Positions 32,910-43,904 of a stretch of 64,000 nucleotides of DNA are shown piece by piece. How positions within the stretch are numbered: position 1 is the stretch's first letter; each line of letters opens with the position of its first letter. The DNA comes from Dryobates pubescens (taxonomy: Eukaryota; Chordata; Aves; Piciformes; Picidae). The stretch spans positions 3,720,001-3,784,000 of the forward strand of contig NC_071646.1 in assembly GCF_014839835.1 (NCBI RefSeq). The letters run 5' to 3'. The position numbers and the translations under genes are program-made. Below the pieces are notes generated by a model that worked only from the letters and a program-made list of their open reading frames with translations, searched no databases and was not told where the DNA came from.

Positions 32910-35900
32910 CTATTCTTTTGCACAGTTGACTCCAGAAGCTTCACCTGTTGGTATGGGAATAGTGTGATGTAAAACCTGATGATCCCATCCAACTGTGGTG
33001 AGCAAGGCATCATCTGAAGGGGACCAGGACAAGCCTTTGACAAAGTCTTGGTGAGAACGGCTCCTGAACCTGCAAAACAAGGACACTCTGTTAGCCACTG
33101 AGGGCTTCTGCACCTCCTTCCTGCTGCTGCTCCCCTGCTAAAGCAGCATTTTCATCTTCCACCCAGCACATGGTTACATAATCAGCTTCATGAGAGGGCA
33201 ACCATAAGCACAGCACTGCAAACACCCTGTCTGGTACTTACACCTCTGTGAGGTTGGAGTCGAGAACAGCTACGGAACAGTCTTCACTGATGGAAGCCAG
33301 CAAGGGTGAGCTGGGGGAAAGAGGAGGTCACAGTCAGAACACTCAAAGGCACAGAAGCAGAGAGTCACAGAACAGCTTAGGCTGGAAGGGACCTCAGAGA
33401 TCATCTACTCCAACCTCCCCACCCTGGGCAGGGACACCTCTCAGCTAGACTCAGCTGCTCAAGGCCTCATCCAGCCTGGCCTTGAACACCCCCAGGGAGG
33501 AGGCATCCACAACCTCCCAGGGCAACCTGTTCAAGAGTCTTAGCATCCTCCTACTGAAGAACTTTCTCCTGAGATCCTGTCTAACCCTGCTCTCCCTCAG
33601 CTTCAAACCATTTCCCCTTGTCCTGTCTCTAGACACCCTCAGGAAAAGTTCCTCTGCAGGCTTCCTGTAGGATCCCTTCAGGTACTGGAAGGCAGCTTTA
33701 AGGTACCCTCATTGTCTTCTCCAGGCTGCACAACCCCAGCTCCCTCAGCCTGTCCTCATAGCAGAGCTGCTCCAACCCTTGGAGCATCCCTGTGGCTCTC
33801 CTCTGGACTCACTCCAAGAGCTGAAAGCTTCTTGTGAGAAGCACATTTCCCAGTGAGCCTGACCCAGGTACAGACAATGAGCAGACAAGAGCTCTTACAG
33901 AAAGGTTTCCACCACCATTTAGCAGGTTGCCAGCACACTAAGTGACAACATGAGTGTCAGGAGGCCAGGAAGCCCTCACCAGGCAGAGGTGCCTGGAATT
34001 AGACAAGTCCCACAGGGACTGGGTCAATAATTCTGATACCTCCCTGTCCAATGATCAAACCCAGGACTCTCACAGCTTGGGGTTTTTTCACTCTGAGAAG
34101 GTGTAAGGGTTTCAGTCAAGAGGTTGCATGCCAGCACCAGCCCCTACCTATGTGCAGAAAATGCAAACCCTGTGACACTTCTGATGTGCACAGAGGAGCT
34201 GAGGGCAGCATCAGGATTCTTGGTGTCTACCAGCGCAACCGTTCCGCTCTCGTCCCCTGCAGAGGGAAGGAGAAGGAAGGAATCAGCCAAGCTGCCACCT
34301 GCAAAGAAAAACCTTGATCTGCCTGGTAAAGGCCAAACAGGAGCACTTCTTACCCAAAGCAAAGATGTCACTTTTCTGTGGATGCCACATGACTGAGGTA
34401 GGGAGGTAGTTACAGGCACTGCAAACTGGGGGGAGGGTGAAAAAGAAGAGTCAGCACAGAGAGATTCCTGCACCACCTCCTTCAGCACTGCTGCTGCACC
34501 AAGGCAAGCACTTAAAAGCTCACTGCCTTTCTGTGATGGGGTTAGGCCTAGCTTTTGTCAGCCTTTTCTGCCCAAAGGGTCTCCTCACTAGATCTGAAGC
34601 TAGCCCATCATCAAGTCAGCCATTAAAGGAATTCCTCCTTCCACCAAGCCACACACACACAGCACAGCAGCTGCACACAGAGACCTACCAATTCGAGTAG
34701 CTGGTTTGGGGCATCTGGTGTCCCAGAGTAAAATTCTGCTGTCCTAGAAACCCAAAGTGAACAAGAAGGTTTTAACAATCTCTTTGTGGCAGGGGGGAGG
34801 CCTAATCCCAGGTTCACTGCAAGCTGCTCCTGACCCACATCCCAAACCCAACCACCTTCTGCTCTGTGTTAAAACGATGCTGCTCCTTCAGCCAGCCCCA
34901 GGAGAGACCCAGGAGCTCCCACAGCTTAGTACAACCCCACAGAGATCAGCTTGGTAAGCTGGGACACCAAAATGACACAGGCATGCAGCTGGGAACACAG
35001 GAGGTGATGCCTCACTAAAGGCATTTAACAGGAAATTACTGAAGCTAAATCACTTTTGTCAGGTAGGTTTAGACAAGAGAACAAGCTTTACCTCAGCACA
35101 GGACAGGAACATGGTCTCCTTACCAGGACAGGAAGCCACACATGTCACTGCACCAGCATGAGCTACCAAAAGCACAGAAGGACAGAGAGCCTCAAGGACT
35201 GTATCCAACTTTCCCACTTATTCCCAAGGCCCTCTGAAGGCACAGCACAGAAACAAAGAATACTTTGTGCACACAGGGCAACTTCTTCTCAGGAAGAGCC
35301 AACTGCTTCCTAGCAAACCGATGAGCTGCCAAATCCACCCAGAGACACTGCAGCCACGTCCCTGTGACATGCATGAGCCTGGGGAAGTCGCTCCAGACAA
35401 GAGGTCAGTTACAAAGGGGCTGGTGGGGAGGGGATCAAACAAAGCATGGCCTCTGGTGTGGCTGGAGATCACAGCTCCCCATCTTCAGCAAGCAGTCTCT
35501 CAAATGAGCTGCTGCTCAGAACATGCATGGCTCAGGAGATCAATGATCACATGCAGGTGCAAAAAGATTATTTCAGCCGAGGAGAGGAACTGACAAATGC
35601 TTAGAGAAGACAGGGCAAAGCAAGCCTTAGAGCATTCATTTTGTGGGGAGAAACAAACAACAGACAAAGCAACAAGGCTGTGCCAGGAACTTCACAGATC
35701 ACAGCCCCCAGTGTGGTTTGACAGCAGGGGGACAAGCAGTGCTGCAGCCCTCCCCCCGTGACAGGGCTGCTGTGGCACTCACCTCTGTAGGAATGCACCA
35801 CCGTTTCCTGTGGCAGGTCCCAGACCTTCACACTGCAGAGGGAAGCAAGCAGTCAGCACCCAGCAGCGAGCCTGGGCACGGCAGCTAGGCTGGGGGTACT

Positions 35901-36630
35901 CACCAGAAGTCCCTGCCACCGCTGATAGCCTGGGTGCTGCCGGCCAGGACGGCCACGGCCATCGTGATGTCATCGTGCTCGTATTTACAGAACTTGTTCA
36001 CGATCAGCGTCTCCTTCTCGTCCAGCTCCCACAGCTCCACGGCGCCTAGGGGCAAGCAGGGGGGCACCCACCTCAACTGCGGGGCACCCACCTCAACTGC
36101 GGGGCACCCACCTCAGTAGAGGGAGGACCCGAAGGGGATCCCTGCTGCTTACCGGTGTCAGAGGCGACCAGGATGCCCCTGTCAGCCACCCAGCACAGGT
36201 CGGCGACGCCCGCCTCGGTCTGGACGCCGGCGGTGCAGAAGCCCTCGCTGGGAGCGCGGCGGGGGTCGGCGAAGACCCAGAGGGAGCCGGTCCAGCAGCG
36301 GCCGCTCAGCGCCGAGGCGCCCAGCAGCAAGGCCCCGTCTGCGGGAGAGATGAAGGGAAAAGGCCCGCTGAGCACCCGCCGCCGCTCCCCGAGGGGCCGG
36401 GCAGCCCCGATAAGCCCCAACCCCGCTCCCCTGCGCTCCCCCCGGGCCGGCGGCCCGCCCGCGGCCCCGCTACCTGCGCGGTAGTGTGCGCGCTCCAGCT
36501 GCCGCTCCATGCAGGCGGGCGCGTTGGGCGGGATGTTCCACTCGGGGCCGGCCTCGGCCGAGGACTCCCCGTCCGCCGGGTCCGGCGGGGGCTGCTCGGC
36601 CGGGGGCTGCTCGGGCGGCGGCTCCTCCAT
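32910..36630 (-). CDS. WDR77: WD repeat protein 77 (MEP50), methylosome subunit
   Basis: MEP50 is the obligate partner of the arginine methyltransferase PRMT5; together they symmetrically dimethylate Sm proteins, histones H2A/H4 and nucleoplasmin. Coding exons in gene order: 36630-36474, 36338-36153, 36045-35904, 35832-35783, 35162-35092, 34743-34689, 34425-34354, 34256-34148, 33310-33242, 33069-32910 (1071 bases, 356 residues; human 342). Recognisable blocks are [90 protein letters not shown] and [14 protein letters not shown], following the seven-bladed propeller of human WDR77. The N-terminal tail is longer than human, with repeated P/E/Q ([17 protein letters not shown]). All junctions are GT-AG and phases agree. 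It is head-to-head with ATP5PB, as in human. A CR1 lies in intron 8. Confidence 0.97.
33360..33815 (-). repeat. CR1 in WDR77 intron 8
   Basis: A CR1 copy on the minus strand, in the same sense as WDR77, about 455 bp with an intact terminus. It lies between coding exon 8 (34148-34256) and exon 9 (33242-33310), about 50 bp upstream of exon 9 in gene direction, and is the close relative of the copy at 28870. Confidence 0.88.
36061..36115 (-). repeat. Tandem 20-bp repeat in WDR77 intron 2
   Basis: A perfect 20-bp unit (plus strand GGGGCACCCACCTCAACTGC) occurs twice plus three quarters of a third copy. It fills half of the 107-bp intron 2. Read on the gene strand each unit carries a donor-like GAGGTGGGT and each junction a CCGCAG acceptor-like string. 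Confidence 0.9.
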
Positions 36631-36836
36631 GGCGGCGGCGGCGGCGGCGGCGGGAGCGGGGCCGGCGGCGCCCCCCACGTGCTCCCGCGCCGCGCGCGCC
36701 GCCGCCTCTCGCGAGAGCGGCCGCCCCGCCCCCCCGCCGGCGCTCTCGCGAGAGCGTCCCTGCCGCCATCTTGGTGCGGAGGCGGCCGGCGGTCACCGGG
36801 ACGCGGGGGTCGTGTCGCTGCCTGCCCTCTCCCGCC
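36631..36836. promoter_or_regulatory. Bidirectional WDR77/ATP5PB promoter
   Basis: Only 206 bp separate the two start codons, and the interval is an extreme CpG island. It holds two perfect TCTCGCGAGA palindromes (36707-36716 and 36744-36753), the element bound by BANP at housekeeping CpG-island promoters, a GC box between them (CCGCCCCGCCCC) and GCCGCCATCTTGG (36762-36774), a textbook YY1 site oriented toward ATP5PB. There is no TATA box, as expected for a housekeeping pair. The island extends into exon 1 of both genes. Confidence 0.85.
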
Positions 36837-39800
36837 ATGCTCTCCCGCCTCGTCCTCCGCGCCGGTGAGCCCCGGGGGGCGGCGCGGGGGCGCTGGGGTG
36901 GGGGGGAAGGGAGGGTTTGCCCTGGCCGAGCTGTGCCCTGACGGCTCTCTGCCCCTTTCCTCCCGCAGCCCCGGCCGCGCTGCGGAGCCTGCCGCCTCCC
37001 GTCGCCGTGGGGTGAGTACCGCGGGGGGCTCGCCCGGCAGCGCTCAGGGCTGTGGCCTCCGCTTGTGGTGTGCTGGGAGGCGCATGAGGAGGCCTGACGG
37101 GCTGCATGAGGAGGCCTGACGGGCTGCATGAGGAGGCCGGGGAGCGCCCCGGCATCCTGCCAGGCCTCGTGTTTCAGTAACGTTATCCTGGGCATTCGCC
37201 TTCATTTTCCTAGCGTATTCTGTGCTAATTATGGTGTATAAAATCGCTAGGGCCGGGAGGAGTCCTTGGAGGTTATGTAGTCCCACCCATCTCCTCCAGG
37301 GAGGCGTGTCTAGTGAACGTTGCCCTGCTTAATTAATGACGTGTTTGAGCCTCGCCTCGGGGTGGTTTGGTGGCGGTTTGTAGCTGATCACCTCAGTGCA
37401 AGCTCTCTCCTTCTTCCTAGGGTATTGCACACGACGAGACCACTGCATACCAGCCAGCAGTGCTCAGCTCCTCTGCCTCCCCTGCCTGAGAAAGGAGGAG
37501 AAGTTCGTCATGGTTTGATCCCAGAGGAGTTCTTCCAGTTTCTCTACCCTAAAACAGGAGTTACAGGTTAATGTGTGCCTTTATTTTATTTCATTTTTAA
37601 GCAAAAAGGATGGTTTGTGGTGCAGATTTAGCTCTGTCCACCACTTCTGGCTGCTGGGGAGGTAAAATGCTAAAAAGAAGGATAGTTTGCATGTGCAGAA
37701 GGAGGCTGTGAAGAGCGAGCCAGGGCAGCACTTTCTGTCTCTTGAAGCACCTGTGCTTTAAAGAAAGGCTGAAAAACTGCCACAAGCTTAATTTTGCAGG
37801 GAGATTTATTTGCCTGCTGACCCTCACAGCCTTTAAACAGAGATTTCTGTCTCTTTCTGAACGAGCAGAGGCAGCAGGCCCCTTGCAAGGTGCAAGTTGC
37901 ATCCACTTTTGGTGAGCAGCCTCGTGGCTCCTTCCCCTTGGTGCTGCTGGGTTTCTACTGGAAGCAGGCAACTTCTTCCTGATCTTGATCCTCATCTTCC
38001 TACCTCTAGTTTTTGTCTTGTGCTTTGGTGAGTCTCTTTCTGCTGTGTAAAATTAACTCTGCTTTGGTTTTTCCCTTAGGGCCTTACATGCTGGGAACAG
38101 GCCTCCTGCTCTACCTGCTGTCTAAGGAAATCTATGTGATTAACCATGAGACAGTGGCAGCTGCCTGCATCTTGACAGTCATCATCTATGGTGTGAAAAA
38201 ATTTGGGGGTGATGTAGCAGCTTTTGCTGACAAACTTAATGAGGTAATAAAAGAAACTGTTAGCTTTGCAGGAGTTGTTAACTCTTTTATCAGCTGTTTA
38301 AAAGACAGCTGTGTCTGGGTTGTCATAAAGATAATAGGGTCAGAAGGTGGCTTAAAGAAGGCTTGAAGACATGAGTCTTCCAACATAAAATACCTCATAC
38401 CAGCACAAGCTCCCAGCATGAAAGGGACACAGAGCTGGTGGAGCGAGTCCAGGGGAGGGCAGCAAAGATGATCCAAGGGCTGAAGCACCTCTGCTATGAG
38501 AACAGGTTGAGGGAGCTGGGGGTGTGCAGCCTGGAGAGGAGAAGATTCCAGGGGGACCTTAGAGCTGCCTTCCAATAGCTGAAGGGATCCTGCAGGAAGG
38601 CTGCAGAGGAAGTTTTCATGAGGGACAGGAAGAGGGGGAATGGTTTGAGGCTGAGGCAGAGCAGGGTTAGACTGGAGCTTAGGAAGGAGTTCTTCAGTAG
38701 GAGGATGCTGAGACTCTGGAATAGGCTGCCCAGGGAGGCTGTGGATGCCTCCTCCCTGGGAGTGTTCAAGGCCAGGTTGGATGAGGCCTCAAGCAGCTGA
38801 GTCTAGTTGAGAGGTGTCGCTGCCCATGGTGGAGAGGATGACCTCTGAGGTCTCTTCTAACCTAAGCCATTCTGTGATTGATTGTGAGCTTCAGTCCTCC
38901 TCTCCTGCCATCCTTTCACCTCAGCCCTGGCACGATCCAGTTTGTGCAGACAAGTGGTGGCGCAGGATGCCAGCGGTGAATTGCAGATCCCTTGTTTCCC
39001 TTCATTGTGCTGCTGTTCTAAAGCTTTGTTGGTGTTCATTTCCTCACTCAGGAGAAAGTTGCTAATGCTTTGGCTGTGAAGAATGAGGCCATCAAAGGTC
39101 TGGAGACTGCCATTGAGCAGGAGAAGAAGGAGCAGTGGCGGGTGGAAGGCCGCAGTTACCTCTTCGACGCCAAGCGGGTACGGCTCCAGCTCTGTGAGCC
39201 CCTCCTAAATTCTGGCTCCTGCTTAAATGACCACTGAGTGACAACCCTTTGACTCACCAGTGGTCCTGCTCTAAAATGCCTTTTGCTGCTGGTTGTGGTG
39301 TTGCCAAGCATTAACCCTTTGGCTTCCCCTGCTGTGCCCAGAACAACGTGGCGATGCTGCTGGAGACCAATTACCGGGAGCGGTTAATGACCGTCTACAA
39401 CGAGGTGAAGAAGAGGCTGGACTACCAGGTGGCTGTGCAGACCCTGAGGCGTCAGAAAGAACAGGAGCACATGATCCAGTGGGTGGAGAAGAGTGTTGTT
39501 CAGAGCATCACACCTCAGCAGGTACTTGCTGGGTTGGATCTGCTGCGAATAGCTCCCGTGGGGTGATGGTGGTTTAAGACAGAAGGTGATAGAGCACCTC
39601 TAGGAGACTCCCAAACGTGGCTGCAACTAAGAGCTAACCAGCCCAGTTACTAAGTACCAGGTGCTCTTGTTGCTGCTGATTTCAGCTGGAATTTCATGTG
39701 GTGGTGCAGTGTAGAGCTAAGCTTATGGTAAGATCCCCAACCCATTACAGATGTGTAGCTAAGGGGTCAGGGAAGTCAGTTGTAAAAGTCTGGGTGAGGC

Positions 39801-40644
39801 TATGGCAGGTTAATAACAGCAGGTGGGCTTTAGATGCCCTTTCTTTCAAGGGATGCAGCTGAGAGGAAGAAAACCTTCCCAGAAGCACTGTGTGCAGATG
39901 CTTTAATGCTGGTCATTGGATTTAAGAGCTGTAGTTCCATCCCTTTTATTCTGTAGCATAATTGCTGGGTCTAAAAAGGAGACTCTGAAATGTTTTCAAA
40001 TGCAGATTTTGCTTGTTTAAATCATGGAATCATAGAATGGTTTGGGCTGGAAGGGACCTCTGAAGGTCATCTAGTCCAAATCCCCTGCAGTCAGCAGGGA
40101 CATCCTCCACTAGATCAAGTTGCTCAGAGACTTGTTGAGCCTGACCTTGAATATCTCCAGGGATGGGGCCTCACCTACCTCCCTGAGCAACCTGTTGCAG
40201 TGTTCCAGCGGCCTCCTGGTGCAGAACTTGTTCCTAACATCCAGTCTAAGTCTCCTCTAATTTCAAACCATTTGCCTTTATCCTATCACTGCAGGCCTTT
40301 GTAAACAGTCCCTCCACAGCCTTCTTGTAACCCCTTCAGGTACTGGAAGGCTGCTCTAAGGTCTCCCTGGAGCCTTCTCCAGGCTGCACACTCCCAGCTC
40401 CCTCAGCCTGTCCTCATAGCAGAGGTGCTTCAGCCCCCAATCACTTTGGTGGTCCTGCTCCATCAGGTCCATGTCCTTCCCGTGTTGAGTGCTCCAGAGC
40501 TGGACACAGTACTCCAGGTGAGGTCCTCCATGACATCTTTCCTCTGACCTGTCCTTTCCCTGTCTCCTGCAGCAGAAGGAGAGTGTGGCCAAGTGCATTC
40601 TGGACCTGAAGGCCTTGTCGAAGAGCGCGCAGGCAGCGGTGTGA
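36837..40644 (+). CDS. ATP5PB: Mitochondrial ATP synthase peripheral stalk subunit b
   Basis: Subunit b of F1Fo-ATP synthase anchors the peripheral stalk in the inner mitochondrial membrane and holds the F1 head static. Coding exons: 36837-36864, 36969-37011, 37421-37566, 38080-38243, 39052-39177, 39342-39521, 40573-40644 (759 bases, 252 residues; human 256). The N-terminus MLSRLVLRAAPAALRSLPPP is an arginine-rich mitochondrial targeting peptide. Exon 3 carries HGLIPEEFFQFLYPKTGVTG, nearly identical to human. Exon 4 carries the hairpin membrane region (GTGLLLYLLSKEIYVI and ACILTVIIYGVKKFG) followed by FADKLNE. Exons 5-7 are the long charged stalk helix (YRERLMTVYNEVKKRLDYQV, EQEHMIQWVEKSVVQSIT). 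Exon 7 begins at a CAGCAG tandem acceptor. Introns 4 and 6 each hold a CR1. Confidence 0.97.
37082..37140 (+). repeat. 22-bp tandem repeat in ATP5PB intron 2
   Basis: A 22-bp unit (core GCATGAGGAGGCCTGACGGG) is repeated about 2.7 times with almost no divergence, within ATP5PB intron 2. Confidence 0.85.
37567..38079. other. ATP5PB intron 3
   Basis: Unique intron sequence of about 510 bp; no repeat recognised. Confidence 0.6.
38400..38885 (+). repeat. CR1 in ATP5PB intron 4
   Basis: A plus-oriented, sense CR1 copy of about 485 bp from the AAAGGGACACAGAGCTGG block to the terminus, about 165 bp upstream of exon 5. Confidence 0.88.
39522..40021. other. ATP5PB intron 6, unique part
   Basis: About 500 bp of unique intron sequence following the exon 6 donor; nothing recognised. 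Confidence 0.5.
40022..40540 (-). repeat. CR1 in ATP5PB intron 6
   Basis: An antisense CR1 of about 520 bp. Its inner end (GGACACAGTACTCCAGGTGA) lies about 35-45 bp before the exon 7 acceptor, so the branch-point region of this intron may derive from CR1 sequence. Confidence 0.88.
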
Positions 40645-40711
40645 CCACGTCTGATGCCGCTGGCCCCTGTCTCTTGTCTCTCAGTTGGAAGCTGTATGGT
40701 TCTGAAGTATC

Positions 40712-40717
40712 ATTAAA
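40712..40717 (+). terminator. ATP5PB poly(A) signal
   Basis: ATTAAA lies 68 bases after the ATP5PB stop codon, within a short 3' UTR, followed by pyrimidine-rich sequence. Confidence 0.75.
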
Positions 40718-41189
40718 GAAACAAACTCACCAACCCCTCTGCTCTCCTCACTAGCAGCAACAACATCATTTGCTGTGTGTGCCTGAAGCAGCTGAATCAG
40801 TCACAGGAAGACACTGCAGTCAGTTTATAGTGGGGGGTTAGTGGAAATCACAGCACCTGAGGTTCTGTTCCTTCTTTGGCCATGGACACTCCCAGAAACA
40901 CAAAACCTTGCAGAGAAGCTTCCTGATGGCAGCAGTGATGAGGCTGTGGTGTAGAATTGTGTGTGGCAATGACCTATAGGTAGTGACTAATTATAAACCT
41001 GTTGTGAAAGCTAAATGAACACCAGTACTGTCTCCTGCAGCATGGGGAGCTACTTGAGTGTCTGGGAGAGGAGCCAGAGGGTCATTTGTGCTGTGAGGGT
41101 AACATCTTGGGGTGGAATCCATGGGGAGGGGGCTGCTGCTGTAACCCTTTGTGAGAACTTGTGGTCAGAGCTTGGGGGAAAGGAGTGGA
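40718..41189. other. Intergenic, nothing recognised
   Basis: Unique sequence between ATP5PB and the following CR1 cluster; no feature identified. Confidence 0.4.
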
Positions 41190-41490
41190 GTACCTGAAGG
41201 GCCTAAAAGGAGGCCAGGAAGGGACTTTTTCCAAGGGCTTGTAGTGATAGGATGAGAGGGAATGGATTGAAGCCTGACTGGAGATCAGGAAGAAATTCTT
41301 GATGGGGTGGGGAGACATTGAAACAGGTTGTCCAGGGAGGTTGTGGATGCCTCCTCCCTGGGGGTGTTCAAGGCCAGCTTGGATGAAGCAACCTGGGCTG
41401 GTGGGAGGTGGGGGTGGTGTGTGTGTGGATCTGAGTATCTTAAGTTCCCTTCCAGCCCAACTCCTCCTATGAATCTCTGAATCTGTGACT
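41190..41490 (+). repeat. CR1 3' portion
   Basis: A plus-oriented CR1 of about 300 bp with a short GT-rich insert (GTGTGTGTGTGG near 41418) in its tail and a decayed terminus. Confidence 0.8.
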
Positions 41491-41711
41491 CTCTGGAGGC
41501 TCTTGTCTTAAATTGACCAAAAACCCCCTTTCATAACGGCTTCAGATGGTGATGAAAGTATCTTCCTGCTCTGGAAAAGAGGATGTAGGTGCAGGAAACA
41601 GCAAGAGCCACCAGAAAACGTGGGGTTCACCAATCTGAAGTTGAAAACTGAAATGTCTAAGCTCAGTCTAGAGGATCTGGGCCTTTTTGTGTGTGTAAGG
41701 AGGAAAGAGTT

Positions 41712-42450
41712 TTCACAGAATCACCAAGGTTGGAAGAGACCTCAAAGATCATCAAGTCCAACCTGGCACCACAGACCTTATGACTAAACCATGGCACCAA
41801 TCCCCTCTTGAACACCTCCAGGGACAGTGACTCTACCACCTCCCTGGGCAGCACATCCCAATGATGAATGACTCTCTCAGGAACTTTCTCCTCACCTCCA
41901 GCCTAAGCCTCCCCTGGCACAGCTTGAGACTGTGTCCTCTTGTTCTGGTGCTGGTTGCTTGAGAGAAGAGACCAACCCCTTCCTGGCTACAGCCTCCCTT
42001 TAGGGAGTTGGAGAGAGCAAGGTCTCCCCTGAGCCTTCTTTTCTCCAGGCTAAGCAACCCCAGCTCCCTCAGCCTCTCCTTACAGGGCTGTGCTCAAGGC
42101 CTCTCCCCAGCCTCATTGCCCTTCTCTGGACACCTTCAAGTCTCTCAATGTCCTTCTTAAACTGAGGAGCCCAGAACTGGACACCGCACTCCAGGTGTGG
42201 CCTAACCAGTGCTGAGCACAGGGCACAATGACCTCCCTGCTCCTGCTGGCCACACTGTTCCTGATGCAGGCCAGGATGCCATTGGCCTTCTTGGCCACCT
42301 GGGCACACTGCTGGCTCATGTTTAGGCAGCTGTCAATCAGCACCCCCAGCTCCCTTTCTGTTTGGCAGCTCTCAGCCACTCTGACCCCAGCCTGTAGCTC
42401 TGCCTGGGGTTGCTGTGGCCAAAGTGCAGCCCCTGGCACTTTTAGGTGTA
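41712..42450 (-). repeat. Longest CR1 copy, reaching into ORF2
   Basis: A minus-oriented CR1 of about 740 bp, the longest in the window. Beyond the 3' UTR it reaches the C-terminal part of the reverse transcriptase ORF; the reverse frame shows [20 protein letters not shown] and [20 protein letters not shown], standard CR1 ORF2 peptides. Other parts are decayed. It is 5'-truncated, as is usual for CR1. Confidence 0.9.
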
Positions 42451-43194
42451 TCAGGGTAACACACAGCAGAAACCTTTCCCTTTTTATAGGAAACTTTTTC
42501 CTTGAAGGATTTTATTAGATCCCAAATGTTCCAGCTCAGCTTACACTCACCTGTCTGTAACCTTTCTGTGCTGGGAAGTGATTCACTCAGTGAATAAACT
42601 CAGTAAGCAGAGCAGGCTCTGCTTGGATGCCTCCTTTAGAAGGCATCCTTTGCTGCTACAGGAGGGAAATGCTGCTTTCCAGTGGAGTTAGTAAAGCAGC
42701 AGTTTACCTTTCTTAGTCCAAATGCAGCCAAACAAAAAGGTGTTCTTCAGGGGTAAAAACCTCAAAAGGGAGCTAAGAAGCTGAAGTGGGCTCCAGATAA
42801 GCACTTCCTGAGAACTGCAGGTGTGGCACAGCTTCCTGTTTTGTTGTAATTAGTAAACTCTGAAGCTGTCTAACTTCCACATTTGTGACCCACATCTGTC
42901 TGAGCTGGCCTTCAGCTGGTGTGACAAGGCTCAGAAAGCAAGCTGCTGCCAAGCTCCCAGCAGCTCTCTCCAGCAGCAGGGCAGCAGAGGTAAGGTGGAG
43001 CTGTGTCCCTGGGGGCTGCATTTTAGAGGTGCTGCAGGGAGGCTGGGACTGATTGCTCTGGAGAGGAGACATGGAGCAGGAAAAGATGGTGGCAGTAGAG
43101 GACAGGTTGTTGAATTCTTATGCTGTTGTCAGCAACACTTTGGTGTTCATGGTGTGGTTTGCAAGGTGCTGGGTGTGAAATGGGGTGAGGGAAG
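42451..43194. other. Intergenic upstream of C1orf162 homologue
   Basis: Unique sequence of about 740 bp; no exon recognised. It could hold the promoter of the C1orf162 homologue if a non-coding first exon exists. Confidence 0.35.
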
Positions 43195-43665
43195 TGATTC
43201 TACCACTCTGCTCTGCTCTGCTCTGGTGGGACCTCACTTGGAGCAGTGTCCAGCTCCGGAGCCCCCAGCACAAGAAGGACATGGACCTGATGGAGAGGGT
43301 CCAGAGGAGGCCACAAAGATGATCAGAGGGCTGGAGCACCTCCCCTATGGGGACAGGAGAGAGAGTTGTGGTTATTCAGCCTGGAGAAGAGAAGCCTCCA
43401 GGGAGACCTTAGAGCAGCCTTCCAGTACCTGAAGGGGCTGCAGGAGAGCTGGGGAGGGACTTCTGACAAGGGCTGGGAGTGACAGGAGGAGGGGCAATGG
43501 CTTTGAGCTGGGCGAGGGGAGATTGAGACTGGAAATGAGTAAGAAATTCTCCACAGTGAGGGTGGTGAGACACTGGCACAGGTGGCACAGGTGGCACAGG
43601 GAGGTCGTGGCTGCTTCCTTCCTGGAGGTGCTCAAGGCCAGGCTGTGTGAGGCTCTGGGTGCTTT
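43195..43665 (+). repeat. CR1 upstream of C1orf162 homologue
   Basis: A plus-oriented CR1 of about 470 bp, beginning near a CTCTG pentamer run (43207-43223) and ending about 240 bp before the predicted start codon at 43905. It lacks the extreme 3' tail. Confidence 0.85.
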
Positions 43666-43904
43666 TGTAGTCGTAGAAGGCAGCTTCCTGCTGAGGCTTT
43701 GTGCCAGCTTGTGTCAGATGCCTGAGAAATTGATTTCCAACCGAAATAGAGGCTGTGGGTCAGAAGAGGGCAGCAGGTTTGTTTTGCTCTGGGGTGCACA
43801 TGAATGGCTCTGTATAAATCCAGTGTAGATAAATACAGCTCTCTTTTTGTTGTTAATTCCCTTCCTCTCCAGCTTCTTTTGCTGCTTGTTGCTGTTTGGA
43901 GAGA

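Noticed and set aside
36470-37195. Long frames on both strands across the WDR77/ATP5PB promoter.
   Set aside because: CpG-island sequence is stop-poor; these frames contradict the well-supported exon 1 of each gene.
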